A stretch of DNA of 8,035 bases from Bacillota bacterium (GCA_023389895.1 JAEWDX010000289.1:1-8035), one strand, 5' to 3'. Positions 1-5,258 are shown, counted from the first letter of the stretch. Made by a program: numbers and translations. Notes: a model not told the origin generated them from the sequence alone.

Positions 1-717
1 GGACAAAGAATTCACATATTATAAATGCAATTAAAAATATTTATGATGCTGAGTTTCAAGCTATTGGCAACCTAATAATTGGTATGCCAGGGTTAACTGA
101 GAGACAATCAGTTCAATTATTTAAAGATGCAGCATTATGGCTTGATGACTTAGGAATTGATTTAATTGTTATGCTTCCATTAAACGAAAAAATACACTAT
201 CCAGGGTTATTTACATGAGCAGCTCCAAAATCAAGTTGAACTAACTGAAATTGGGATTGCACAAGGGGAGCATACTGGACTACCTTGGCTTTATACGGTT
301 GTGGATGCTTTAATTGAACTAATTGAATTGAGACCTGAATTGGCACTTAAACTAAACTTAGCCCAGATTACTCCTGCAACAAACTCGATTAAAAATGATA
401 CAGCATACAATAGTCAAATTGATAGTCCAACGAATGAAATATGTATTCAGGCATTACATGATTTTGCAAGTACGGAAGACTTAAACAAGTTGATTGATGC
501 AAAAAATCAATAAATTAAACATTCTTGCTATCAAAGTTATTTATCACTACTTAAGAGGCAAGAACTTTCTGGAGACATTTATGATACGCTCGAAATAGTA
601 GGGAAAAGTATTGCTAAGTCTTTATTTGGTGAAGAAGAGGTGAAACAGTTTATTCAGAAGTGGGAAAGAGAATTAAAAAAAGAGCGTGAGAAAAAACAAG
701 ATAAAACACTCGTATAG
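1..717 (+). pseudogene. Radical-SAM-like protein, C-terminal part, frameshifted and interrupted
   Basis: The gene enters from the left edge, so its N-terminus is not visible. Reading begins in frame 3 (codon at position 3) and contains a segment reading IIGMPGLTE, which resembles the late TIM-barrel strand of Elp3/MiaB-like radical SAM enzymes. That frame stops at TGA 216-218. The same protein continues in frame 1 from about 214 (HEQLQNQVELTEIGIAQGEH), so there is a frameshift near 204-216. Loss of a CA from an ACACAT would explain it. Frame 1 hits TAA at 511-513 and then continues as coding-like sequence, ending in a Lys/Glu-rich tail at TAG 715-717. Any catalytic CxxxCxxC motif would lie outside the window. 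The stop is 15 bases before the next gene, so it was probably the upstream member of an operon. Decay is seen directly; the radical SAM assignment rests on remembered family pattern only and is moderate. Confidence 0.55.
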
Positions 718-726
718 GAGGGGAGT
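716..726 (+). promoter_or_regulatory. Strong ribosome binding site for the acetyltransferase gene
   Basis: The sequence AGGAGGGGA lies about seven bases before the ATG at 733 and overlaps the stop codon of the preceding pseudogene. It fixes the start of the GNAT gene and points to translation coupled to the upstream reading frame. Confidence 0.8.
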
Positions 727-732
727 TTTTTT

Positions 733-1491
733 ATGGGTATTGAAGTATTTAAAAATAGTATACGTGAAAACGGATGCTATTGTATGAGAAGTATGAAGAA
801 GTCCGATGGGTACAAACAGAAAATAAAATGGACAGAAGAAGAGACTAAAAATGGTTTAGTTTATATTCAGTTAAAAGACAATGGAAAACAATTGGGTTTT
901 ATAGAATACGCTCCTGGAGAAGTCTCATGGAGGGTTGTTCATGCAGATGATTATTTAGTTATCCATTGTTTATGGGTTGGGGAGACTAATTTGGGTCTTG
1001 GTTCTCAACTTATTCAACAGTGTATCGATGATGCAAAGAGTCAGAATAAAAAAGGAGTAGTTGTAGTTACAAATCCAGATACAGGTTGGTCTCCTTCAAA
1101 ATCCATTTTTGTTAAAAATGGATTTATACAAGTTGATAATGCTCCTTACTCTTTTGAATTATTAGTATATAAGATACGTAGTGAATATGAGAATCCTTAC
1201 TTCCTAGATAATTGGAACGAACGTTTAAAGCGTTTCAATCAAGGATTAACTATATTACGTACCAGTCAATGTCCATATCTAGATGTAGCAACACAAAATG
1301 CCATCAAAGCAGCAGAATCATTAAAAATTATACCAAATATTATCAATATTAAAGACCGTTCAGAAATGATGGAATTATCTCCAACGCCCTACGGTGTCTT
1401 TAATGTGATTTTTGAAGGACAATTAATCTCTTTTCATAGAATGACGCCTCATTCATTTGCAAAAAGATTAAAGACAAGTATACCGAAGTAG
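733..1491 (+). CDS. YoaP-like GNAT N-acetyltransferase with C-terminal thioredoxin-like YoaP domain
   Basis: This is a 252-residue protein, almost the same length as Bacillus subtilis YoaP (about 251 residues). Residues 1-145 form a GNAT acetyl-CoA-dependent acyltransferase fold. HCLWVGETNLGLGSQLI at about 78-94 covers the beta-4/alpha-3 acetyl-CoA pyrophosphate loop, although the classical Q/RxxGxG/A is degenerate. FVKNGF at about 126-131 is the usual GNAT motif near the end of the fold. Residues about 172-247 match the YoaP domain, with TSQCPY (Cys180) placed like a single-cysteine thioredoxin-like active site. No signal peptide or membrane segment is visible, so it is probably cytoplasmic. 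It is preceded by an excellent ribosome site and followed after 18 bases by a carrier protein gene, so the two are probably co-transcribed. The substrate is unknown; acting on a carrier-bound or small-molecule amine is inference. Confidence 0.8.
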   Translation: MGIEVFKNSIRENGCYCMRSMKKSDGYKQKIKWTEEETKNGLVYIQLKDNGKQLGFIEYAPGEVSWRVVHADDYLVIHCLWVGETNLGLGSQLIQQCIDDAKSQNKKGVVVVTNPDTGWSPSKSIFVKNGFIQVDNAPYSFELLVYKIRSEYENPYFLDNWNERLKRFNQGLTILRTSQCPYLDVATQNAIKAAESLKIIPNIINIKDRSEMMELSPTPYGVFNVIFEGQLISFHRMTPHSFAKRLKTSIPK

Positions 1492-1509
1492 GGATAGGAT
1501 GGTGAGAAG

Positions 1510-1710
1510 ATGGAAGATACTGAAACTAGGATTAAACAAATAATGGTTGAATATATTGATGGTATTAATGACGCTTCAGAAATAAGCAATGATGAAGATT
1601 TATTTGCTATAGGTATTAATTCAGTGACTGGTATACGAATCTTTGTAGCAATAGAAAACGAATTTGGTTTCGAATTTGATGACAAGAATTTAAATCCAGA
1701 GAGTTATTAG
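1510..1710 (+). CDS. Stand-alone acyl/peptidyl carrier protein, 3' end truncated
   Basis: This is a 66-residue PP-binding (acyl/peptidyl carrier) protein. The helix-II motif reads LFAIGINSVTGIRIF, with Ser38 as the expected 4'-phosphopantetheine attachment site, followed by the characteristic acidic stretch FGFEF-DD. Families of this kind usually run to about 78-85 residues and end in a fourth helix. Here the frame stops right after NPESY, and the DNA from about 1694 onward belongs to a recombinase gene in another frame. The terminal helix is therefore missing and the protein may be unstable. It starts 18 bases after the acetyltransferase stop, with AGGATGG/GGTGAG as the ribosome site. Free-standing carriers like this often serve small NRPS-like or amino-acid-tethering pathways, so together with the GNAT and radical SAM genes it suggests a remnant biosynthetic operon. 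That is inference. Confidence 0.8.
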   Translation: MEDTETRIKQIMVEYIDGINDASEISNDEDLFAIGINSVTGIRIFVAIENEFGFEFDDKNLNPESY

Positions 1711-2023
1711 AAAAGGAAATAAAGAACAGTATGTTTACTTTAGTGAGCAGGCAGGGTTGGATTTAAAACAATACATAGAAATTCGTGAACAAAAGTACAA
1801 AGTAAACAAGGACAACAAAGCATTATTTATCGCTTCATCAATGGGGCCAAAAGGAAAATCCAGAAGACTTTCTGCGCGACCAATTGAAAAAATTGTTGAA
1901 AAATATGCTATTGCATTTGGAAAACCTTCTCTTTCAGTACACAAATTAAGACATTCATTTGCAACTAGGTATCATCTTGAAAACCACGATGTACCTAAAT
2001 TAAGAAGACAGATGGTATGGTAG
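1694..2023 (+). pseudogene. xerS: XerS-type tyrosine recombinase, internal/C-terminal fragment
   Basis: An open stretch of about 109 codons has no proper start of its own. It begins RVIRKGNKEQYVYFSEQA, the beta-2/beta-3 region of phage-integrase-family recombinases where the catalytic Lys lies. It continues to SVHKLRHSFATRYHLE, which contains the conserved HxxR catalytic box, and then DVPKLRRQ before diverging into a stop (TAG 2021-2023). The expected following LGH box and the Tyr nucleophile near YTH are absent, as are the N-terminal SAM-like domain and the first catalytic Arg. Complete XerS-type proteins are about 350 residues, so both ends are lost and it cannot be a working recombinase. 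It joins the truncated carrier protein gene at about 1694-1710 in a different frame. An ATG at 1757 is fortuitous. Confidence 0.8.
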
Positions 2024-2108
2024 ATTGTTGGAAGCGAAATGTTATTTATCAGAAAATTATATAAACATTAATGGATTTAAAGTATAGAATTGAGTTCATT
2101 TTTATAAT

Positions 2109-2426
2109 ATGTATATAATTTTGGTTCAAAAGAATGGATATTATGTATAAGCATTTGATCCATAAAAAATTTAGAAATAATGTACTGTTTAGTTTTTTAT
2201 ACTAAAAAAGACTTATGTATACACTTTTGGTTCCTATATGTATACAACTTTGATTCAACGTACACGGTCTTGTACGGTGAATCAAATTAGTATACATACT
2301 TTAATACTTTAATCGTTTAATCCTTGTCATTTAGGTCTTTTTGATTAAATGTATACAACTTTGATTCATTTTTTTGTGAACCAAAGTTGTATATTTAACA
2401 TAAAATTGAACCCAAGGTATATACAT
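2109..2426. repeat. Array of seven ~20-bp repeats, consensus ATGTATAYAAYTTTGRTTCA
   Basis: Forward copies lie at 2109-2128, 2215-2234, 2238-2257 and 2349-2368. Reverse copies lie at 2278-2297, 2377-2396 and 2407-2426. The copies at 2238 and 2349 are identical over 20 bases (ATGTATACAACTTTGATTCA). Others differ by a few bases, mostly A/G at the TTTGRTTCA position. The 2238/2278 pair forms a roughly 60-bp imperfect palindrome with an inner CGTACA/TGTACG stem. The 2349/2377 pair forms a 17-bp stem with one mismatch and an 8-base loop. Spacing is irregular, so this is not a CRISPR array. Recombinase core sites, protein-binding sites or REP-like elements are possible; the function is not shown. 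Confidence 0.8.
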
Positions 2427-2503
2427 AATATACATTTTATTACTATTGGGTTAGCATCAGGAAAATGTAGATTTACAACTTTAAAGGAATTTCAATACGA
2501 AAA

Positions 2504-2541
2504 AGCCTATTTTCTCTGTATAAATATAGAGAAAATAGGCT
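2504..2541. terminator. Bidirectional intrinsic terminator
   Basis: The arms AGCCTATTTTCTCT (2504-2517) and its exact complement (2528-2541) form a 14-bp perfect stem, extendable inward by about three pairs. On the plus strand CTTTTTG follows. On the minus strand the outer AAAAA (2499-2503) becomes a T tract. No intact gene ends at it now, but the possible minus-strand remnant ending at 2597 lies just upstream on that strand. Confidence 0.8.
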
Positions 2542-2596
2542 CTTTTTGTTACTCAATTAAAGCGTCCGATTGTGGAATAGTGAATATGCAAAAAGA

Positions 2597-2683
2597 TCAT
2601 TTATTATTAAGCGATAATTTATAGAACAGTTCAGTGTTGTTATCTGTAAAGTACACATCATTGTCGTCTTCTAAAGTAGGCAG
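2597..2683 (-). pseudogene. Possible 3' remnant of an unidentified minus-strand gene
   Basis: A 28-codon open stretch reads LEDDNDVYFTDNNTELFYKL in its middle and ends at a TGA (2597-2599). It has balanced, protein-like composition, unlike the surrounding AT-rich noncoding DNA, and the 2504-2541 hairpin lies downstream as a terminator. It has no start codon context and I recognise no family, so chance is quite possible. Confidence 0.2.
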
Positions 2684-2792
2684 TCACTTGAAATATATTG
2701 TAAAATATATACCAAACTAATATTAGGTCATGATATTACTGACTATATGTTTCAGTATACATACCAAAACATATACTAAATCTGAGTAGTAA

Positions 2793-2826
2793 AAAGGCAA
2801 GGTTTAAAGTAATAAACCTTGCCTTT
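2793..2826 (-). terminator. Intrinsic terminator, better in the minus direction
   Basis: A perfect 14-bp stem is formed by AAAGGCAAGGTTTA (2793-2806) and its complement (2813-2826), with a six-base loop. On the minus strand it runs into TTTTTACTACTC. On the plus strand only three T residues belong to the stem. It sits about 65 bases downstream of the coding-like stretch ending at 2890 on the minus strand, which it probably served. Confidence 0.7.
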
Positions 2827-2889
2827 GGTAACTTTATAAAATATGTAATGCTCGTATACTTCCCTTAAAAATAATTATTTTGTCACATA

Positions 2890-3054
2890 TTACAGATCTT
2901 CTTTTACCATGTAATTGACATCATGTTCCCTAATAATTTTAATACTATTTCCTTCAATTATAGTCGTAGGTAAAAGTTGTGCGTATTGTACACCATTTCC
3001 CCAAATATAATTATTCACTAATCGATTAAGTACAAATATATTTAGAGTTACAAT
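2890..3054 (-). pseudogene. 3' remnant of an unidentified minus-strand gene
   Basis: A 54-codon open stretch on the minus strand ends at TAA (2890-2892). It has no plausible start: an in-frame TGA lies at 3055-3057. The translation includes NRLVNNYIWGNGVQYAQLLP, then TTIIEGNSIKIIREHDV, then NYMVKEDL. This looks like a real protein C-terminus (mixed aromatic and charged residues, a proper stop, and a terminator 65 bases further on), but I do not recognise the family. It is probably the truncated end of a gene whose 5' part was lost when the ridA region was joined. Confidence 0.4.
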
Positions 3055-3155
3055 TCAATCAAGTTAATTTTCCTTTTTAGTTTTTTCCTGATTACTCAAT
3101 AATCACTTAAAGAAATAATCTTGACAGAATTACTTTATTTTACAATTCAGTTTAC

Positions 3156-3539
3156 TTAATCGGTGTGTGCGATAGCCGAGACTTCAATCAGTTGATCTGA
3201 GAATGCCAAGTAAGTCACTCCGATGAGGCTGCCCGCCGGTCGATGTTTTTCTACGTATTCCTTAAACAGTCCGATGACTGTCTCGGAGTGCTCTTGCGGA
3301 TTTGTTAGAAAAATTTCAACATAAGCAAGGTTGGCCTTCGTGACACCAAATCCATCAAGTACGTGATCTAGATTTTCCAGCGTTTGTCGGGTCTGTGCCT
3401 CGATATCGCCTTCGCCAACGAACGTGCCCTCTGTATCATGGGAAAATTGCCCCGAAATGTAGATAGTTCCGTTTACGGAGTAACCCTGGGTGATTCCGTG
3501 ATCCCAAAGATCGTGATTGTAGGTTTTTACATTATTCAT
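3156..3539 (-). CDS. RidA/YjgF/UK114 family protein lacking the catalytic arginine
   Basis: This 127-residue protein spans the usual length of the Rid family of small trimeric cytoplasmic proteins. Canonical members hydrolyse reactive enamine/imine intermediates of amino-acid metabolism. Family features seen are YISGQFSHD near 27-35, QTRQTLENLDHVL near 49-61, VEIFLTN near 74-80, and the C-terminal RPAGSLIGVTYLAF...LIEVSAIA. In true RidA the RPARS segment carries the catalytic Arg (Arg105 in E. coli). Here that position is Gly103, while the later Glu (Glu119) is kept. It therefore probably belongs to one of the Rid subfamilies without imine deaminase activity. The start is supported by AAAGGAG at 3547-3553 on the minus strand, seven bases upstream. 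It is divergent from an HxlR regulator, and a palindrome overlaps its leader. Confidence 0.88.
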   Translation of the reverse strand: MNNVKTYNHDLWDHGITQGYSVNGTIYISGQFSHDTEGTFVGEGDIEAQTRQTLENLDHVLDGFGVTKANLAYVEIFLTNPQEHSETVIGLFKEYVEKHRPAGSLIGVTYLAFSDQLIEVSAIAHTD

Positions 3540-3549
3540 TTTTTCTCTC

Positions 3550-3566
3550 CTTTACTTAAAGTAAAG
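3550..3566. promoter_or_regulatory. 17-bp palindrome, likely HxlR operator upstream of ridA-like gene
   Basis: CTTTACTTAAAGTAAAG is an 8-1-8 perfect palindrome. It lies between a TATACT -10-like hexamer for the minus strand (3569-3574) and the ridA-like ribosome site, which it overlaps by four bases. A repressor bound here would block that promoter near its start point. HxlR-family regulators such as YodB bind TACT...AGTA inverted repeats. Here the half-sites are TACT and AGTA with only three bases between, so assignment to HxlR is inference from position. Confidence 0.55.
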
Positions 3567-3594
3567 TTAGTATAGAATGAAAGCATATAAAAAA

Positions 3595-3636
3595 ATAGTA
3601 CGCACTTTATTGATAGGTACTATCAGAAAGGATAGT
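3595..3636. promoter_or_regulatory. Cluster of ATAGTAC/GTACTAT and GATAG/CTATC inverted repeats before hxlR
   Basis: ATAGTAC (3595-3601) is repeated inverted as GTACTAT (3617-3623). ACTATC (3619-3624) is repeated inverted as GATAGT (3631-3636), and a further GATAG sits at 3612-3616. The last pair encloses the AAAGGA ribosome site of the regulator gene, so binding or RNA folding there could autoregulate translation or transcription. No matching regulator data can be seen in the sequence itself. Confidence 0.4.
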
Positions 3637-3642
3637 GTAAGT

Positions 3643-4008
3643 ATGAGTATGGCTGAGTATAAAGGCAAAATTAAAAATATTCAAGATACACCTTTTGGTT
3701 ATACATTGTCAGTTATTGGTGGTAAATGGAAAATGGTTATTGTTTACCTCCTAGCAGAGAACCAACCGGTTCGCTTTAATGATCTAAAAAGACAGATCGG
3801 AGCAATTACTTTTAAAACATTGAGTTCACAACTTAAAGAATTGGAAGCAGATGGTATGGTGAAACGGAAAGAGTATCCTCAAATTCCCCCTAAAGTCGAG
3901 TACAGTCTCACAGATAAAGCGGAAACACTATTACCCGTTTTGGAAGAGTTATGTGAATGGGGAGTAAAAAATCAAATGAAATCCAATAGCGACAAGTATT
4001 TAAGCTGA
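3643..4008 (+). CDS. HxlR-family winged-helix transcriptional regulator
   Basis: This is a 121-residue DNA-binding protein of the HxlR/YodB/HypR family, which are dimeric regulators often responding to electrophiles, aldehydes or disulfide stress. Diagnostic segments are PFGYTLSVIGGKWKMVIVYLL (about 17-37), RFNDLKRQIGAITFKTLSSQ around the recognition helix, LKELEADGMVKRKEYPQIPP over the wing, and VEYSLTDKAETLLPVLEEL. A Cys occurs only late (LCEWG), not at the N-terminal position used for thiol sensing in YodB and HypR. I chose ATG 3643 (ATG 3649 is also possible) because AAAGGA at 3627-3632 precedes it and the family begins about 15 residues before the GGKWK motif. The in-frame ATG at 3577 has no ribosome site and would place the operator-like repeats inside the coding region. 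The gene is divergent from the ridA-like gene, its likely target. Confidence 0.9.
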   Translation: MSMAEYKGKIKNIQDTPFGYTLSVIGGKWKMVIVYLLAENQPVRFNDLKRQIGAITFKTLSSQLKELEADGMVKRKEYPQIPPKVEYSLTDKAETLLPVLEELCEWGVKNQMKSNSDKYLS

Positions 4009-4107
4009 TTTTCGCTCTGCGAAAGTTGAGTAAATAAGCATTCCGTTAACCGAATGAGACCCTCTTGAGGTCGGACCACCTCGGATAAAGGAATTCATTT
4101 GTGGAAA

Positions 4108-4127
4108 TTGACAAGTACCAATCGGTA
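4108..4127. promoter_or_regulatory. TetR-type operator-like palindrome beside a TTGACA hexamer
   Basis: TTGACA (4108-4113) is followed closely by TACCAATCGGTA (4116-4127), an exact 4-4-4 inverted repeat, flanked by CAAG...TCTTG that also nearly pair. TetR-family regulators often use xACCnnnnGGTx-type operators. No good -10 follows at 17 bases. It lies just past the 3' end of the decayed tetR-like gene and may be an orphaned operator left after loss of its target gene. The rest of 4009-4168 shows only small inverted repeats (GAGGT/ACCTC at 4067-4082). Confidence 0.35.
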
Positions 4128-4168
4128 TCTTGCCTTATTCAATCTGTTGAGTTTACCGGAAACTCCAT

Positions 4169-4553
4169 TTATTGTTGCCGAAGTTTAATAGAAAACCCGT
4201 CTACTAGCATGCTCAACCCAAAATGGAATTCATTCTCTTAATTCGTTTGGGGCGTGCAGGAAGCTAAGCGTACGATATTCGGAAACCGTTCTTGCGGCAG
4301 CTTGCGAAATAATTAGCCGTACTATGCTCATATCGGTATAGGAATCATGATGATCCCTTGCCATAACCTGGTGTCGGAGATCTCCTACTACAAAGCCCAG
4401 CACATATCTTTTTAGTATGGAGGTCATCCATGGAACGTGGGGGTCTGAGCTGCCCGCTGAAACAAGTATTTGATACAGCTTTTCGATCTGGGTTAACCTC
4501 TCATAATCTTTGTCGATTGTACAACTCTTCCGCATCTCTATGGGTTACAGGAT
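4169..4553 (-). pseudogene. TetR-family regulator remnant, C-terminal ligand domain, multiply frameshifted
   Basis: Three reading frames on the minus strand each hold consecutive pieces of a TetR C-terminal domain. The first, about 4550 down to 4495, reads HPVTHRDAEELYNRQRL, matching the HRDxxxL helix. The second, about 4500 to 4310, reads RLTQIEKLYQILVSAGSSDP and then RYVLGFVVGDLRHQ, the helix that contacts the inducer and dimer partner. The third, about 4310 to 4169, reads LPQERFPNIVRLA, a stop at 4238-4240, then NEFHFGLSMLVDGF and a final TAA at 4169-4171. This last piece matches the usual ending (FPxxxRLA ... FxFGLxxLxDG). The N-terminal helix-turn-helix is missing, because the gene is cut at about 4553 by an inverted-repeat element. 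With at least two frameshifts, one stop and a lost DNA-binding domain, it is not functional. The open frame 4230-4535 is only the middle piece. Confidence 0.72.
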
Positions 4554-4685
4554 GGGGCTGTTCGAAAAGTATTTTTTCAGACGAAATCTTGACAAAAGTA
4601 AAAGCCAAGAATGCTGTTAAATCAACATTCTTGGCTTTTCAATTTACTCTCATTTAACATGATAATGGACTTTTGGACAGTGCCC
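4554..4685. mobile_element. 132-bp element with imperfect terminal inverted repeats (MITE or IS remnant)
   Basis: The left end reads GGGGCTGTTCGAAAAGTATT. The right end, read inward on the minus strand, is GGGCACTGTCCAAAAGTCC. They match apart from an indel and a few substitutions, and resemble ends of IS1182-like and related insertion sequences (GGGnCTGTCCnAAAAGT, from memory). The inside has no transposase, only a long hairpin terminator. One boundary cuts the tetR-like gene and the other lies 26 bases from the marR stop. No target-site duplication is visible, which fits an IS-mediated adjacent deletion or a decayed MITE. Confidence 0.5.
4600..4639. terminator. Bidirectional intrinsic terminator inside the inverted-repeat element
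   Basis: AAAAGCCAAGAATG (4600-4613) and its exact complement (4626-4639) form a 14-bp stem with a 12-base loop. T-rich tails follow on both strands (TTTTCAATTT on plus, TTTTACTTTTG on minus). On the minus strand it lies 73 bases past the marR stop codon and probably ends that transcript, so the mobile element may now supply the terminator. Confidence 0.75.
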
Positions 4686-4711
4686 AGAAAAGTGATCAAG
4701 TCAACGAGGCT

Positions 4712-5164
4712 TTACCGGAGGCTAGGGTCGCTTTTTGTTCTTTCCGCCAGCTTCGTAATCGATTCAATGTCTTGATCGGTTAATTGATCCAGAAAAAACT
4801 TGCGTATTGCCATTGAGACGATAGGTAGGGCCTCATCCAAAGCTGCTTTTCCGGCAGAAGTAATGATGACCTGGACACCACGCTCTGCGTCTAATGGACT
4901 CCTTTTAACAAGGCCCCGTTTTTCCATCCGCGTCAAATGATGGGATAATCTGCTCTTATCCCAGTTCATCGAGTCGGCTAGTTCCTGTTGGCGAAGCTTG
5001 CCATCTCCGAATTGGACTAACCGGTCTAATATTCCAAAGTCTCCTTCTGATAGTCCTGTATGTTCAGAAAGTTCCTTAACAACGCGACCGAAGATTCGCT
5101 TAAAGGAGCCTTTCCACATATTCCATATTCGCATTTCATCTTCGCTTACTTTGTTAGTATCCAT
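4712..5164 (-). CDS. MarR-family transcriptional regulator
   Basis: This is a 150-residue winged-helix protein, a normal MarR length. Helices 1-2 carry IWNMWKGSFKRIFGRVVKEL. The helix-turn-helix is LRQQELADSMNWDKSRLSHHLTRMEKRGLVKR in outline (about 57-88), followed by the conserved wing signature DAERGVQVIIT (about 92-102), with Asp and Arg in the usual D-x-R-G positions. The C-terminal helices form the dimer interface. MarR proteins usually repress a neighbouring gene and release on binding phenolic ligands or on oxidation; no Cys is present, so ligand binding is more likely than thiol sensing. The gene is divergent from the SDR remnant and aldo-keto reductase, with three matching palindromes between. 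ATG 5162-5164 has no ribosome site, so the transcript may be leaderless or start at Met11 (5132-5134). Confidence 0.9.
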   Translation of the reverse strand: MDTNKVSEDEMRIWNMWKGSFKRIFGRVVKELSEHTGLSEGDFGILDRLVQFGDGKLRQQELADSMNWDKSRLSHHLTRMEKRGLVKRSPLDAERGVQVIITSAGKAALDEALPIVSMAIRKFFLDQLTDQDIESITKLAERTKSDPSLR

Positions 5165-5167
5165 GAA

Positions 5168-5194
5168 AGTATAATATCATGGTTGACATGTCAA
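5168..5194 (-). promoter_or_regulatory. marR promoter, with -35 inside an operator palindrome
   Basis: On the minus strand TTGACA (5189-5194) and TATACT (5168-5173) form a promoter with a short 15-base spacer. The -35 lies inside palindrome 5182-5195, so MarR binding would repress its own gene. The -10 is only three bases from the annotated ATG. Confidence 0.55.
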
Positions 5195-5195
5195 C
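5182..5195. promoter_or_regulatory. MarR operator copy 1: GTTGACATGTCAAC
   Basis: A perfect 14-bp palindrome covers the marR -35 hexamer. It is the first of three related sites whose centres are 38 and 39 bases apart. MarR proteins bind palindromes of this size; the assignment rests on the repeated pattern and divergent layout. Confidence 0.75.
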
Positions 5196-5219
5196 TGCAA
5201 GGTGTTAATCTACGCTTAG

Positions 5220-5233
5220 GTTGACGCGTCAAC
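5220..5233. promoter_or_regulatory. MarR operator copy 2: GTTGACGCGTCAAC
   Basis: A perfect 14-bp palindrome that differs from copy 1 only at the two central bases. TTGACG at 5221-5226 could also act as a plus-strand -35 for the SDR/aldo-keto reductase transcript, but no good -10 follows. Confidence 0.75.
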
Positions 5234-5258
5234 ATCAGAGGAAACTGACGAGTGCAAA

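Larger units (their letters stand above)
2024..3155. other. Gene-poor AT-rich region with repeats, terminators and possible gene remnants
   Basis: No intact gene is supported over about 1.1 kb. The interval contains seven copies of an approximately 20-bp repeat between 2109 and 2426, perfect 14-bp hairpins at 2504-2541 and 2793-2826, and two short minus-strand coding-like stretches (2597-2683 and 2890-3054) that lack starts. The segment 2430-2500 and the stretch 3060-3150 show nothing I can name beyond high AT content and a small TGATTA/TAATCA inverted repeat at 3089-3105. Confidence 0.7.

Noticed and set aside
2109..2426. CRISPR array
   Set aside because: Repeats are in mixed orientation with irregular spacing of 3 to 86 bases and variable sequence, so there is no repeat-spacer structure.
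2349..2624. Plus-strand open frame of 91 codons
   Set aside because: It runs through two members of the 20-bp repeat family and the complete 2504-2541 terminator hairpin, has no ribosome site and resembles no family.
3121..3146. TTGACA plus TACAAT as a plus-strand promoter
   Set aside because: The spacer is only 14 bases and there is no gene in the plus direction.
3577..3642. Longer N-terminus for the HxlR regulator from ATG 3577
   Set aside because: No ribosome site precedes it and the extra 22 residues are not typical of the family; ATG 3643 has AAAGGA at a suitable distance.
4430..4657. Plus-strand open frame of 75 codons
   Set aside because: It is antisense to the tetR remnant and crosses the inverted-repeat element and its terminator hairpin.
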